This document shows, in pieces, positions 18,664 to 26,142 of a stretch of 64,000 bases of DNA (positions within the stretch are counted from its first letter, which is position 1; each line of letters opens with the position of its first letter). The position numbers were made by a program, and so were the translations under genes. The notes beneath the pieces were generated by a model, which was not told the DNA's origin, did not search any database, and worked only from the letters and a program-made list of their open reading frames with translations. The stretch lies in NCBI RefSeq assembly GCF_039540515.1, contig NZ_BAABFA010000009.1:62001-126000 (forward strand), written 5' to 3'. The DNA comes from Nemorincola caseinilytica (GTDB lineage: Bacteria; Bacteroidota; Bacteroidia; Chitinophagales; Chitinophagaceae).

Positions 18664-19167
18664 ATGATCCTTTCATTCGTAGTAGCGGTAGCAGATAATA
18701 ATGCCATAGGCAGGAACAACGCATTGCCCTGGCATATGCCCAACGACCTGAAGTTCTTCAAGCGCACCACCATGGGCAAACCCGTGATAATGGGACGCAA
18801 GACCTACGACTCTATGGGCAAGCCACTGCCCGGCAGGCTGAACGTAGTACTATCGGGCCAGAAGGACCTGCAACTGCCCGAGGGGGTACTGCTTTTCCAC
18901 CACATAAAAGATGCCATTGCCCACCTGGAGACCATGAACGTGGAAGAGGCCTGCATAATAGGCGGTGGCCGCATATTTGAAGAGACCATGCCGGTGGCCG
19001 ACAAGATGTATATAACCCGCATACACACCACCGTTCCCGATGCCGATGTGTTCTTCCCCGATGTGGACCACACCCACTGGAAGCTGACCTGGAGCGAGCA
19101 CCACAATGCCGATGAGAAGAACCCCCACGACCACACCTTTGAGCTATACGAGCGCATAGAGCTATGA
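18664..19167 (+). CDS. folA: Dihydrofolate reductase
   Basis: 167 residues, normal for bacterial DHFR. The start MILSFVVAVADNNAIGRNN, then LPWHMPNDLKFFKRTT with the acidic active-site residue (Asp in the WHMPNDL stretch), GRKTYDSMG for NADPH binding, and IIGGGRIFEETM near 100 are all canonical. It reduces dihydrofolate to tetrahydrofolate for thymidylate, purine and methionine synthesis. It is divergent from priA. The next gene's ATG overlaps its stop by 4 nt (ATGA at 19164-19167), implying translational coupling. No thyA lies beside it. Confidence 0.96.
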   Translation: MILSFVVAVADNNAIGRNNALPWHMPNDLKFFKRTTMGKPVIMGRKTYDSMGKPLPGRLNVVLSGQKDLQLPEGVLLFHHIKDAIAHLETMNVEEACIIGGGRIFEETMPVADKMYITRIHTTVPDADVFFPDVDHTHWKLTWSEHHNADEKNPHDHTFELYERIEL

Positions 19168-19592
19168 GCCTGCATGCCATTGCACAACGTCTGCGATACA
19201 TGATGGTGGCAAAGGGCCGCCATGGTACGCACTCGCCCTTTGTATATGCCTTTGTAGAAAATGTGACGCAGAGCCCGCATACGGCAGCCCTGCCCGGCAG
19301 CAAGTACGAACGGTTGCTGATGCGCATTCGCGAACACTATGGCTGCCCGGTGATATTGCTGACGGGTGAGCCCGCTGCATGGGGCAAGCAGGTAACGCAG
19401 CATTTACCTGCATTGCAGGCAGGCAGCATGATAGCCGTACCCGGTATACACGATACCGCTGCACATACACATGCATGGGATGCGCTATGCGCAAATGCCG
19501 GAGTAAGTATGAGCATAGACCTCTACGGTATGGGCCTGCTGATAAGCAAGCCCGAATTCAAAGAGAAACAGCATTTTGTGGTGAGCTACTGA
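19164..19592 (+). CDS. Short relative of a Bacteroidota SAM methyltransferase, lacking the cofactor core
   Basis: 142 residues. The N-terminus (residues 15-31, KGRHGTHSPFVYAFVEN) and the C-terminus (MSIDLYGMGLLISKPEFKEK) match the two ends of a roughly 250-residue methyltransferase-like family common in Bacteroidota. The middle, which in the full-length family would hold the glycine-rich SAM motif, is missing: no GxGxG is present, and residues 55-95 form a short linker. The frame is nevertheless intact and starts in a 4-nt overlap with folA. Either this is a remnant after an internal deletion, or a minimal protein with a new role. Family assignment is from memory of the end motifs. Confidence 0.6.
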   Translation: MSLHAIAQRLRYMMVAKGRHGTHSPFVYAFVENVTQSPHTAALPGSKYERLLMRIREHYGCPVILLTGEPAAWGKQVTQHLPALQAGSMIAVPGIHDTAAHTHAWDALCANAGVSMSIDLYGMGLLISKPEFKEKQHFVVSY

Positions 19593-19650
19593 GCCCGGGG
19601 GATGCTCATATTTTATCTTTTCTCTAAGGATGGCGAACGATAATAAATCC

Positions 19651-19658
19651 TACATTTG
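19651..19658 (+). promoter_or_regulatory. -7 promoter box TACATTTG for the TPR protein gene
   Basis: Exact TAnnTTTG, 13 nt before ATG 19672. Confidence 0.65.
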
Positions 19659-19671
19659 AGACCGCTCGAAA

Positions 19672-21495
19672 ATGGCTGTGCTTACTCATATATTGAAAGT
19701 AGCCTCACTGGCGCTGTTGTTTACTGCAACGGCCGGTGCAACGCATGCGCAGAGCGCAGATGAGGCACGCAAGCTGGCTGTAGAAAAGAACTACGACAAG
19801 GCCCTGCCTATATATGAGGAGCTTTACAAAAAAGCGCCCGATTCGTTCTATGACGAATACCTGGATGTGCTCTTCGAGGCGGGCAAGTTCAAGGTGGCAG
19901 AGAAGATAGTGGAGAAAAAGGCGGCACTAGCGCCCAAATGGCCACCCGACCCCAACATGAACATGGACCTGGGGCAGGTATATGAGAAAGCGGGCAAACC
20001 CGACAAGGCCAAAGTGCAGTACGACAGTGTGCTGCGCATGATAAACGGGGACGACATCTTTACCAACAATATAGCCAAGGCGTTCTCTGAGATAGGGCAT
20101 GACGACTATGCCGTACTCACCTATGAGACCGCATTGCAGCGCCTGGGCCACCCGCCCATGTATGGCAGGCAACTGGCCATGCTGTACAACAAGCTGGGTA
20201 ATGTGGACAGGGCCGTAGATGCGCTGCTGCGCGGCGGGCCAAGTGTTTTCACCACGGCCGATAATGCCAAAGAACTGCTGCTGGAAATGATAGGCGCCGA
20301 TACCAAAAAGCTGCAACTGGTACAGAAGGCCATCATAAAAAAGCTGAACCAGGAACCTGAGAATACTTACTATGGCGAGATACTGACATGGGTGTACACG
20401 CAAAAGGACGACTGGGATGGCGCACTGATACAGATACAGGCCATAGACGAGCGCAACCGCGAGAACGGCAAGCGCATAATGGACCTGGCGCGCACGGCAG
20501 TGGCCGCAAATAAATATGAGATAGCCGACAAAGCATTTGACGATATAATAGCCAAGGGCAAAGACCAGCCATATTATATGCTGGCACGCAGCGAAAAGCT
20601 GACGGCTGCGCTGGAACGCCTGCAGGATAACAATGAGCGCAAACCCGAGGATGTGGCCGCGCTGGCCGCACTGTACGACAGCTTTATGGTGCAGTACCCC
20701 AAGTACTATACACAACTCACGGCATCGGAATATGCCAGGCTGCATGCCGAGTATGGCAATAATGTAAAACGCGCCATAGAGATACTGAAACGCGCCATAG
20801 CCGAACCCGACACCCGCCGCAATATGATGGGCATCTTCAAGCTGCAACTGGGCGACTATTACCTGCTGCAGGGGCGCATGTGGGATGCCTCGCTCACATA
20901 CAGCCAGGTAGATAAGGACTTTAAACAGGATGTGATGGGCGAGGATGCCCGCTTTCGCAATGCGCGGCTGGCCTACTATATGGGCGACTTCGAGCTGGCA
21001 CAGAAGCAACTGGGCATACTGAAGTCGGGCACTTCCAACCTCATATCGAACGATGCGATAGACCTGTCGGTACTGATAACCGAAAATGTGGAGGACAGCA
21101 ATACCGTACCGCTGCACAGGTTCGCCTATGCAGGGCTGCTGCTGTTCCAGAACAAGGACAAGGAGGCAGAAGCATTGGTGGACAGTATCTCTACAGCCTT
21201 TCCCAAGCATCCGCTGAACGACGACCTGGTGATGATGCGTGCACGCATAGCCGTGAAGCACCACGAGTATACCCGTGCGCTGGAGCACCTGAAAACAGTG
21301 GTGGACAAGTATGGCAAGGATGTACTGGGCGATGATGCCGTATACATGACGGCCGAGATATACTACAACTACCTGCACCAGCCGCAGGAGGCCAGGAAGC
21401 ACTACGAACAACTGATAATAGACTATCCCGGCAGCACATGGGTGCAGACGGCCCGCCAGCGGCTGAACGAGATGAAGGCCCAAGGTATACAGTAA
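19672..21495 (+). CDS. Exported TPR protein
   Basis: 607 residues. A signal peptide covers about 1-26 (ending THAQS). The rest is helical with repeated tetratricopeptide-type units: an early pair around 30-75 (ARKLAVEKNYDKALPIYEEL), another near 100-150 (LGQVYEKAGKPDKAKVQYDS), and a C-terminal set around 480-600, including YYNYLHQPQEARKHYEQLI. Such proteins act as periplasmic or outer-membrane scaffolds, as in BamD-like or gliding-type complexes, but nothing points to one partner. It has its own promoter box and stands between folA's partner gene and a convergent envelope gene. Function beyond scaffolding is not known. Confidence 0.85.
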   Translation: MAVLTHILKVASLALLFTATAGATHAQSADEARKLAVEKNYDKALPIYEELYKKAPDSFYDEYLDVLFEAGKFKVAEKIVEKKAALAPKWPPDPNMNMDLGQVYEKAGKPDKAKVQYDSVLRMINGDDIFTNNIAKAFSEIGHDDYAVLTYETALQRLGHPPMYGRQLAMLYNKLGNVDRAVDALLRGGPSVFTTADNAKELLLEMIGADTKKLQLVQKAIIKKLNQEPENTYYGEILTWVYTQKDDWDGALIQIQAIDERNRENGKRIMDLARTAVAANKYEIADKAFDDIIAKGKDQPYYMLARSEKLTAALERLQDNNERKPEDVAALAALYDSFMVQYPKYYTQLTASEYARLHAEYGNNVKRAIEILKRAIAEPDTRRNMMGIFKLQLGDYYLLQGRMWDASLTYSQVDKDFKQDVMGEDARFRNARLAYYMGDFELAQKQLGILKSGTSNLISNDAIDLSVLITENVEDSNTVPLHRFAYAGLLLFQNKDKEAEALVDSISTAFPKHPLNDDLVMMRARIAVKHHEYTRALEHLKTVVDKYGKDVLGDDAVYMTAEIYYNYLHQPQEARKHYEQLIIDYPGSTWVQTARQRLNEMKAQGIQ

Positions 21496-21550
21496 TGTGT
21501 CCCTGCATCGGCTATACTACACAGCACTAACAACTTTCCCCCCTTTACCC

Positions 21551-21579
21551 AAAAGAAAAACGACCGGTACCCCGGTCGT
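21551..21579 (-). terminator. terminator for the gene at 21629-22243
   Basis: Read on the minus strand: ACGACCGG, 4-nt loop, CCGGTCGT, then TTTTTCTTTT. It sits between two convergent genes and probably also limits read-through from the TPR gene. Confidence 0.8.
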
Positions 21580-21628
21580 CAGATAAAGTAAGTTATTTTA
21601 TTTGTGTTCCTCCTGTACTTCGTACTAT

Positions 21629-22243
21629 CTACGTTCCCAGCGAGAAGATGAAGGCCGCTATGAAGCCGCCCGGCGAGCCGAACTTGGCTACCGACGAGCC
21701 CAGCTTAGAAAGCTGAGTTCCCGATAGTTGTTCATATTTCCTCGATGTCATCGATATCGAATATCCCAGTTGCAGGGTTATACGGTTACGGTTGTGCCCT
21801 ACATACCAGCTGCGGTAGCCTGCGGCAAAAACATTGCTCTGTGGCAGGTACCTCAGTGTCACCACCTCGTCCGTACCATTCACCGTCTGGAACCTCGCCG
21901 AATACTCAGGTATACCTGTGCTGTAGCTATAGCCGCCGCCAAAGGCCCAGCCGGTATGGCATGGTCTCAGGTGGCATTTTATACCACCATAGAATTTTGT
22001 ACCCCAGGTAGACAGCAGCCCTATACCCCCATGCACCGACACATCGCTTATGAAGTGGTAATCAAGCCCTGCGCCCAGCAGCCCGCCATTGTTGTTGATG
22101 CCCGTGCTCAGGTCTACCAGCAGCTTCGGGCAGCGTGCCTGTTTCTTTATGCGATAGTTGGGGTCGGTGACCACATGGTCGTCCTGCGCTTTTGCACAGG
22201 CAAAGGCCAGAAGCGCCACCACAAGCAGGACCTGTCTTTTCAT
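21629..22243 (-). CDS. Putative outer-membrane beta-barrel protein
   Basis: 204 residues from ATG 22243, where MKRQVLLVVALLAFACAKAQ forms a signal peptide; the frame extends 28 codons upstream but over the promoter box at 22263-22270. The mature part alternates hydrophobic and polar residues with many glycines and aromatics (GGLLGAGLDYHF, WAFGGGYSYS), typical of an 8- to 10-strand barrel, and ends in a hydrophobic patch. I recognise no specific family. The cytochrome gene ends 84 nt upstream on the same strand, but this gene has its own promoter box and terminator. Confidence 0.7.
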   Translation of the reverse strand: MKRQVLLVVALLAFACAKAQDDHVVTDPNYRIKKQARCPKLLVDLSTGINNNGGLLGAGLDYHFISDVSVHGGIGLLSTWGTKFYGGIKCHLRPCHTGWAFGGGYSYSTGIPEYSARFQTVNGTDEVVTLRYLPQSNVFAAGYRSWYVGHNRNRITLQLGYSISMTSRKYEQLSGTQLSKLGSSVAKFGSPGGFIAAFIFSLGT

Positions 22244-22262
22244 AAGGTACGGTTTTCTCACC

Positions 22263-22270
22263 CAAATATA
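22263..22270 (-). promoter_or_regulatory. -7 promoter box TATATTTG
   Basis: Exact TAnnTTTG on the minus strand, 19 nt before ATG 22243. It decides the start over the longer frame. Confidence 0.65.
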
Positions 22271-22326
22271 TATAATATTCCGGTCCACCACACAGTTATG
22301 TACGCTAATGCCCGTTGGCCGGGCCA

Positions 22327-24291
22327 TTACATATTGCTCAGGTCCAGCAGCATGGCGCGTGCGCGCTCATTGCCGGGGTGCTTCTGCAGCAGGTGCTCTA
22401 CCCGGGTCCGGGCCTTGTCATACTGGTTATTGGTATAGTGCCACACGGCCAGGTTCAGCAGGTTCTGTTCATGGTCGGGGTCATTGGCATTGGCACGCAT
22501 CAGGTACTCATATGCCATAGTGCCATTGCCCTGCTGCATGTATATGTAGCCCATATTGGTATTGGCGCTCACATGCCCCGGTGCCTCTTTCAGTACAAAG
22601 CCGAATACCTGCTGCGCCTCCTGCAGCCTGTTCAGCGCCAGCAGGCAGGTGCCATATTTGTTGTTGAAGTCCAGCGCATGCGGCCATATCTCTGTGGCGC
22701 GCTTGTACCATGGCAGGGCCTTGTCTGCCGCTCCTACCTGAAAGTAGGACTCGCCTATCCTGTATGCCGTCCACGCATCGGCTATAGCCGCCGGCTGCAT
22801 GGCTGCGGCATACCCGGTCACCTTTGCATGATCCTCCAGCAGGTAGTAGGCGCGTATCAGGTCGCGGTTCTGTTTTTTTCCTGCTTCCTCTGTGGGCTGC
22901 ATGCCCAGGTACTTCAGTGCCGAGTCCAGCAGCCCGCGCGATGGCGCATACCGCTCGTAGAACTCCATGTAGCCCCTTGCCACCGTTATGGCATCCGGTT
23001 TATCATTATTATAGCACTTCATGCCCAGGAAGGCCGTTATCTTCTTTGCCTCCTCTGCCGGTACGGGCCTGCTGCGTATGTAGTGGTCGGTCACGGCCAC
23101 ATGGGGTATGTCTATGCTGCCGTTTCGGGGCATATGGCAGGTCACGCAGTCGTCCTTCTTTGCCATGCGTGCCTGCATGGTCTCCTTACATTCTGCTTTG
23201 CCACTGCCGGTATGGCATCCCTGGCAGGCCGCCAGGTATTGCGTCCTCGGGGTGAATTTCACGCTCACATGCGGCTTGTGACAGGTGATGCAGCTCATCT
23301 TCCCCGACGAGACATAGCAGTCGCTCTTTTTCATCCTTTCCACATGCGATGCCATTATCATCTTGTCCTGCGCCCCCTCATACTCAGGCATGAACACGTT
23401 CATCACCTCCGACAGCCGCATACCCGGCCTGAAGTCGAAGAAGGTCTTGCCATCGTTCAGCACGGCTATGCCCTGCAGGTGGCAGCGCTGGCACACATTG
23501 TTCTGCAGCTCTGTGCTCAGCCTGCGGGGGTTCACTATGGTATGGTCGGGCGTTTTCGATGTATCTACCGGCGGGCTGCTCTGCCGCGCCGCTACATGCA
23601 GGCTGCCCGGTCCGTGGCAGCGCTCGCAGTCTATGCCGTGCATCACCTGCGTATACTTGTTCTCGCTGCCCGCTACAAAACCCGGCAGCGCATTGTGGCA
23701 CGTCATGCACTCTAGCTGTATCATGCGGCGAAAGCGGCTGCTGGCGCCCTTCTCAAAGCCCGGCGCCATGTCCCACTTATGCTTTTGTGTGTAGAAGGTG
23801 ATGGGCGCCTGGTACAGGTAGCCGTTCACATCAAAGATGTGCGAGTTGGTATGCTGCCCCGATCCCACCACATGGTCTACCCGCTGCACCAGCTTGTGTA
23901 CCGTGTCCCTGCCCTGCAGGCGGTATTCCATTATGTAAAAGGTATCACCCCTCCAGTAGGGCTTGTAGTAATAGTCCAGCGCGGTATCATACACTATGGC
24001 ATGTGCGGGCGCAAAGTCGGCCGCCGACTTTTCTCGCGTAGCCAGCCCGAACGACTGCCCCATACCCGTCTGCATAAAGGTCTCGTACACGCCCGGGTGG
24101 CAGCCCCGGCACACATCCATGCCCACATAGCGGGCAGAGGTATCGTAGACATTCAGCCAGGCCGATGTGGGGTGCTCGTCTTCTGCTGTGCCCTGCCCAT
24201 TGCTACCCGGCGATGTGCAAAAGAAGGCAGGCAATGTCATAGCGAACAATGCAAGTACCAACAACGCCTTTCTCAACGACCGGGCCGACAT
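22327..24291 (-). CDS. Seven-haem c-type cytochrome with C-terminal TPR domain
   Basis: 654 residues. A signal peptide spans about 1-26; the cysteine after AFF is a poor lipobox. Seven CxxCH haem sites are visible: CRGCH (residues 61-65), CMTCH, CERCH, CQRCH, CITCH, CQGCH and CVTCH, in an arrangement like cytochrome c-554/nitrite-reductase-related multihaem proteins. The last ~180 residues are TPR repeats (AIADAWTAYRIGESYFQVGA and later units). It should act in periplasmic electron transfer; the electron partners and substrate are unknown. The ATG lies 7 nt after a promoter box. The fusion of a multihaem module to TPRs suggests assembly in a larger envelope complex, which is inference. Confidence 0.87.
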   Translation of the reverse strand: MSARSLRKALLVLALFAMTLPAFFCTSPGSNGQGTAEDEHPTSAWLNVYDTSARYVGMDVCRGCHPGVYETFMQTGMGQSFGLATREKSAADFAPAHAIVYDTALDYYYKPYWRGDTFYIMEYRLQGRDTVHKLVQRVDHVVGSGQHTNSHIFDVNGYLYQAPITFYTQKHKWDMAPGFEKGASSRFRRMIQLECMTCHNALPGFVAGSENKYTQVMHGIDCERCHGPGSLHVAARQSSPPVDTSKTPDHTIVNPRRLSTELQNNVCQRCHLQGIAVLNDGKTFFDFRPGMRLSEVMNVFMPEYEGAQDKMIMASHVERMKKSDCYVSSGKMSCITCHKPHVSVKFTPRTQYLAACQGCHTGSGKAECKETMQARMAKKDDCVTCHMPRNGSIDIPHVAVTDHYIRSRPVPAEEAKKITAFLGMKCYNNDKPDAITVARGYMEFYERYAPSRGLLDSALKYLGMQPTEEAGKKQNRDLIRAYYLLEDHAKVTGYAAAMQPAAIADAWTAYRIGESYFQVGAADKALPWYKRATEIWPHALDFNNKYGTCLLALNRLQEAQQVFGFVLKEAPGHVSANTNMGYIYMQQGNGTMAYEYLMRANANDPDHEQNLLNLAVWHYTNNQYDKARTRVEHLLQKHPGNERARAMLLDLSNM

Positions 24292-24298
24292 AAGTGTT

Positions 24299-24306
24299 CA
24301 AAATTA
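24299..24306 (-). promoter_or_regulatory. -7 promoter box TAATTTTG, near-leaderless, for the cytochrome gene
   Basis: Exact TAnnTTTG on the minus strand with 7 nt between its end and ATG 24291. Confidence 0.65.
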
Positions 24307-24337
24307 GAGAATGTAGGGCAATGTGGGGAATACTGAG

Positions 24338-24383
24338 GGCGTTGTAAACGCCGGGCCGGTGCATCCTCGTTTGGAAACGAGGA
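24338..24383. repeat. REP-like double hairpin
   Basis: Two consecutive hairpins: GGCGTT-GTA-AACGCC at 24338-24352 and a perfect 9-bp one, TCCTCGTTT-GG-AAACGAGGA, at 24364-24383. This paired layout resembles REP/RAYT-type palindromic elements of Bacteroidota. No transposase gene is nearby. Confidence 0.55.
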
Positions 24384-24639
24384 CGAGTGGGGGAAAGGAA
24401 TAGGATGTAACATGATGTACATTCGTCTGCATATCATAGTACGTTGCGCTACACATCATGTATATCTTTTGGTCTTCGCAATAACATCCTTCCGAACTTT
24501 ACTGTGGTGATGGGGCTTCTTTAGCTTGCGTACCGAATCCGTTGCCTCATCATTAGGTATGGTCAGGATTTAAGTATTGTCACGCATCTTTAAAGACAAG
24601 AAAAATATTCTTTTACAATGTTTTCTTTTAAAAATATGT
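24384..24639. other. intergenic region without recognisable gene
   Basis: About 250 nt between the REP-like hairpins and the AT-rich gene. It contains the inverted pair ACATGATGT (24410-24418) and ACATCATGT (24453-24461), and G+C falls steadily to the right. I found no convincing reading frame or RNA gene. Confidence 0.5.
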
Positions 24640-24647
24640 TATATTTG
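24640..24647 (+). promoter_or_regulatory. -7 promoter box TATATTTG for the AT-rich gene
   Basis: Exact TAnnTTTG ending 9 nt before ATG 24657. Because it lies inside the longer frame from 24618, it favours the ATG at 24657. Confidence 0.68.
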
Positions 24648-24656
24648 TACTCGATA

Positions 24657-25634
24657 ATGACTAAGAAATCTAGCTGGAAAGTTTGGTGGATAATGCGATG
24701 GAAAGAATTTCAACACTTCTTTGCATCTGGGTTTCCATATATAGTGTTGATTATTGGATTTGTTTTTCTTGTTCTTGGTAATTTACACTGGATTAAATCA
24801 ACTAGAATAAATGATTTAGTTATTAAATTAGGAGAATTAGGACTGGGTGCTGGCATTTTCACATTTATGATGAAGTCTTTTCAGTACACTAATGTATTTA
24901 AAGAGGAACTTATAAAAGTGATTTCTACAACACAGTACTTAGCAAATCGGAAAGACTTATCGGACTATTGGGCAAAAGTCTCAAGAGTTCTATTTGAAGA
25001 TAAATTTCCCGATATCAGCCATCGACTTTTAGAAGACATAAGAAAGTTTTATTTGCCAACAAATTCCATAATGTATTATGAAGGGACGGAACACACTATT
25101 GAAATACTTTTAGATAATGAGTTAACAGGGGAATGTCGTTTAAAACGGAAATTTAAATTAAAAGCTATTCCGGAACATTCAAATTGTGAACATTTTTACA
25201 CATTTGGAATATCTATTCCCGCTGCATATATCGGGGCAGCCACTTTCGCAACTAAGGTGTATGTTAATGGACAAATAAAATTGGAAACAGCTCTACGACA
25301 AAAAGAAGATTTTGTTGCCAAGGATGGTAACTTTGGAAAGGAATTTTCAGTGGAGCTTTTTGGAGAGCAAGAGTATGATATAAAACGGGAAGAAGAGGTA
25401 AGCTATAACATATACAACGATAACATATTATTCTTTCAGAGTAATAAAATTCTTAAAGGGTTAACTGTGAATTTGCATTATCCAAAAGATAAGCTTACTA
25501 TTGAGTTTAAAAAATGCGGTACTTTAGCCAAATATAATTCTGATGAAAACATTACAGCTAATTCGGCACGGTTTGTGTACGATGGATTAATATACCCAGA
25601 ACAGGGCTACTATATTAATATACGAAAGAAATGA
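24657..25634 (+). CDS. AT-rich gene for a membrane-anchored protein of unknown function
   Basis: 325 residues from ATG 24657; ATG 24618 and 24636 lie upstream of or at the promoter box. The start is basic and tryptophan-rich (KKSSWKVWWIMRW), then a membrane span at about residues 21-40 (YIVLIIGFVFLVLGNLHWI) and a weaker hydrophobic stretch at about 50-63. The remaining ~260 residues form a soluble, beta-rich domain with few cysteines and no motif I recognise. Base composition is far lower in G+C than neighbours (19 of 60 at 24721-24780), as expected for horizontal transfer. It has its own promoter and terminator, so it is a self-contained unit beside a damaged nucleotidyltransferase/HEPN locus. 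It may be an accessory or defence effector; that is only inference. Confidence 0.75.
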   Translation: MTKKSSWKVWWIMRWKEFQHFFASGFPYIVLIIGFVFLVLGNLHWIKSTRINDLVIKLGELGLGAGIFTFMMKSFQYTNVFKEELIKVISTTQYLANRKDLSDYWAKVSRVLFEDKFPDISHRLLEDIRKFYLPTNSIMYYEGTEHTIEILLDNELTGECRLKRKFKLKAIPEHSNCEHFYTFGISIPAAYIGAATFATKVYVNGQIKLETALRQKEDFVAKDGNFGKEFSVELFGEQEYDIKREEEVSYNIYNDNILFFQSNKILKGLTVNLHYPKDKLTIEFKKCGTLAKYNSDENITANSARFVYDGLIYPEQGYYINIRKK

Positions 25635-25718
25635 CTCACTTAAAATTGGACTAACATGAAAAACAGCTTAATTGGAGGAAACGGATAGTCGAAACCAATT
25701 ATTAACTTCGAAAAACTT

Positions 25719-25744
25719 AGCCCCAATAGGGGCTTTTTTATTTT
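25719..25744 (+). terminator. terminator of the AT-rich gene
   Basis: Stem AGCCCC (25719-25724) with GGGGCT (25729-25734), AATA loop, then TTTTTATTTT. Confidence 0.85.
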
Positions 25745-25811
25745 AACAAGTGCGGATAGAACGCTTGGCACCTTCAATATCCTTCAGCAGTTTTTTCTCT
25801 TCAGAACTCAT
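25743..25811 (-). pseudogene. 22-codon ORF, probable truncated HEPN (HepT-like) toxin partner
   Basis: An ATG overlaps the nucleotidyltransferase stop as ATGA (25811-25808), the classic coupling of MNT and HEPN genes. The frame reads MSSEEKKLLKDIEGAKRSI and then stops after three residues at 25743, exactly beside the terminator of the AT-rich gene. The sequence fits the first helix of HepT/DUF86 proteins, which normally run to about 110-140 residues with an RxxxxH active site; none of that is present. The likely story is truncation at the left junction of the inserted or rearranged segment. It could also be an unrelated short ORF. Confidence 0.5.
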
Positions 25812-26110
25812 ATGACCTGCATTTTGGAACGATCTATGACCTCTCGCAGGTATGGGTTACGGATGGTCTTTTCGGTAACAAGGTCGACAGGCCTTTTCAG
25901 CAGTGTTTCAAGGTCGTCGGCAAGGGCAAAATAATTGTCGGAGTATGTAGTATAATGCATACTATCGGGAAACCTGATGATAAGGTCTACATCGCTGTCT
26001 GCGGTCATGGTGCCTTTTGCAGCGCTACCGAACAGATAGGCCCTTTCCACCCCATACCTGAGCATGAGTTGTTTTATCGCAGGCAAATGCTGTTCTATTA
26101 CCTTGTCCAT
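25808..26110 (-). CDS. MNT-type minimal nucleotidyltransferase (MntA-like antitoxin)
   Basis: 100 residues, the typical size. The nucleotidyltransferase signature GS-x10-DxD is complete (GSAAKGTMTADSDVDL), preceded by YLFGS. In MntA/HepT modules this protein modifies and neutralises the HEPN ribonuclease. Here the downstream partner appears reduced to 22 codons, so the module is probably inactive as toxin-antitoxin. The ATG is 5 nt from the near-consensus box TAATTTTA (minus strand, 26123-26116), again a leaderless arrangement. recJ ends downstream on the same strand but upstream in transcription order this gene stands alone. Confidence 0.85.
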   Translation of the reverse strand: MDKVIEQHLPAIKQLMLRYGVERAYLFGSAAKGTMTADSDVDLIIRFPDSMHYTTYSDNYFALADDLETLLKRPVDLVTEKTIRNPYLREVIDRSKMQVI

Positions 26111-26142
26111 TGCCCTAAAATTAACGAAAAATAGTTTGCCGC

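Noticed and set aside
18573..18800. 76-codon extension of the priA frame
   Set aside because: Lies across folA and its promoter; the canonical PriA N-terminus begins at 18572.
19927..21483. 518-residue open frame opposite the TPR protein gene
   Set aside because: Same reason: it arises because the real gene avoids codons that read as stops on the other strand.
22315..23715. 466-residue open frame on the plus strand opposite the cytochrome gene
   Set aside because: Shadow of the real gene: no motif, low-complexity composition, and the minus frame has seven CxxCH sites and a signal peptide.
24384..24639. Possible decayed transposase beside the REP-like hairpins
   Set aside because: I read the minus strand of part of this stretch and met early stops with no RAYT-like motif.
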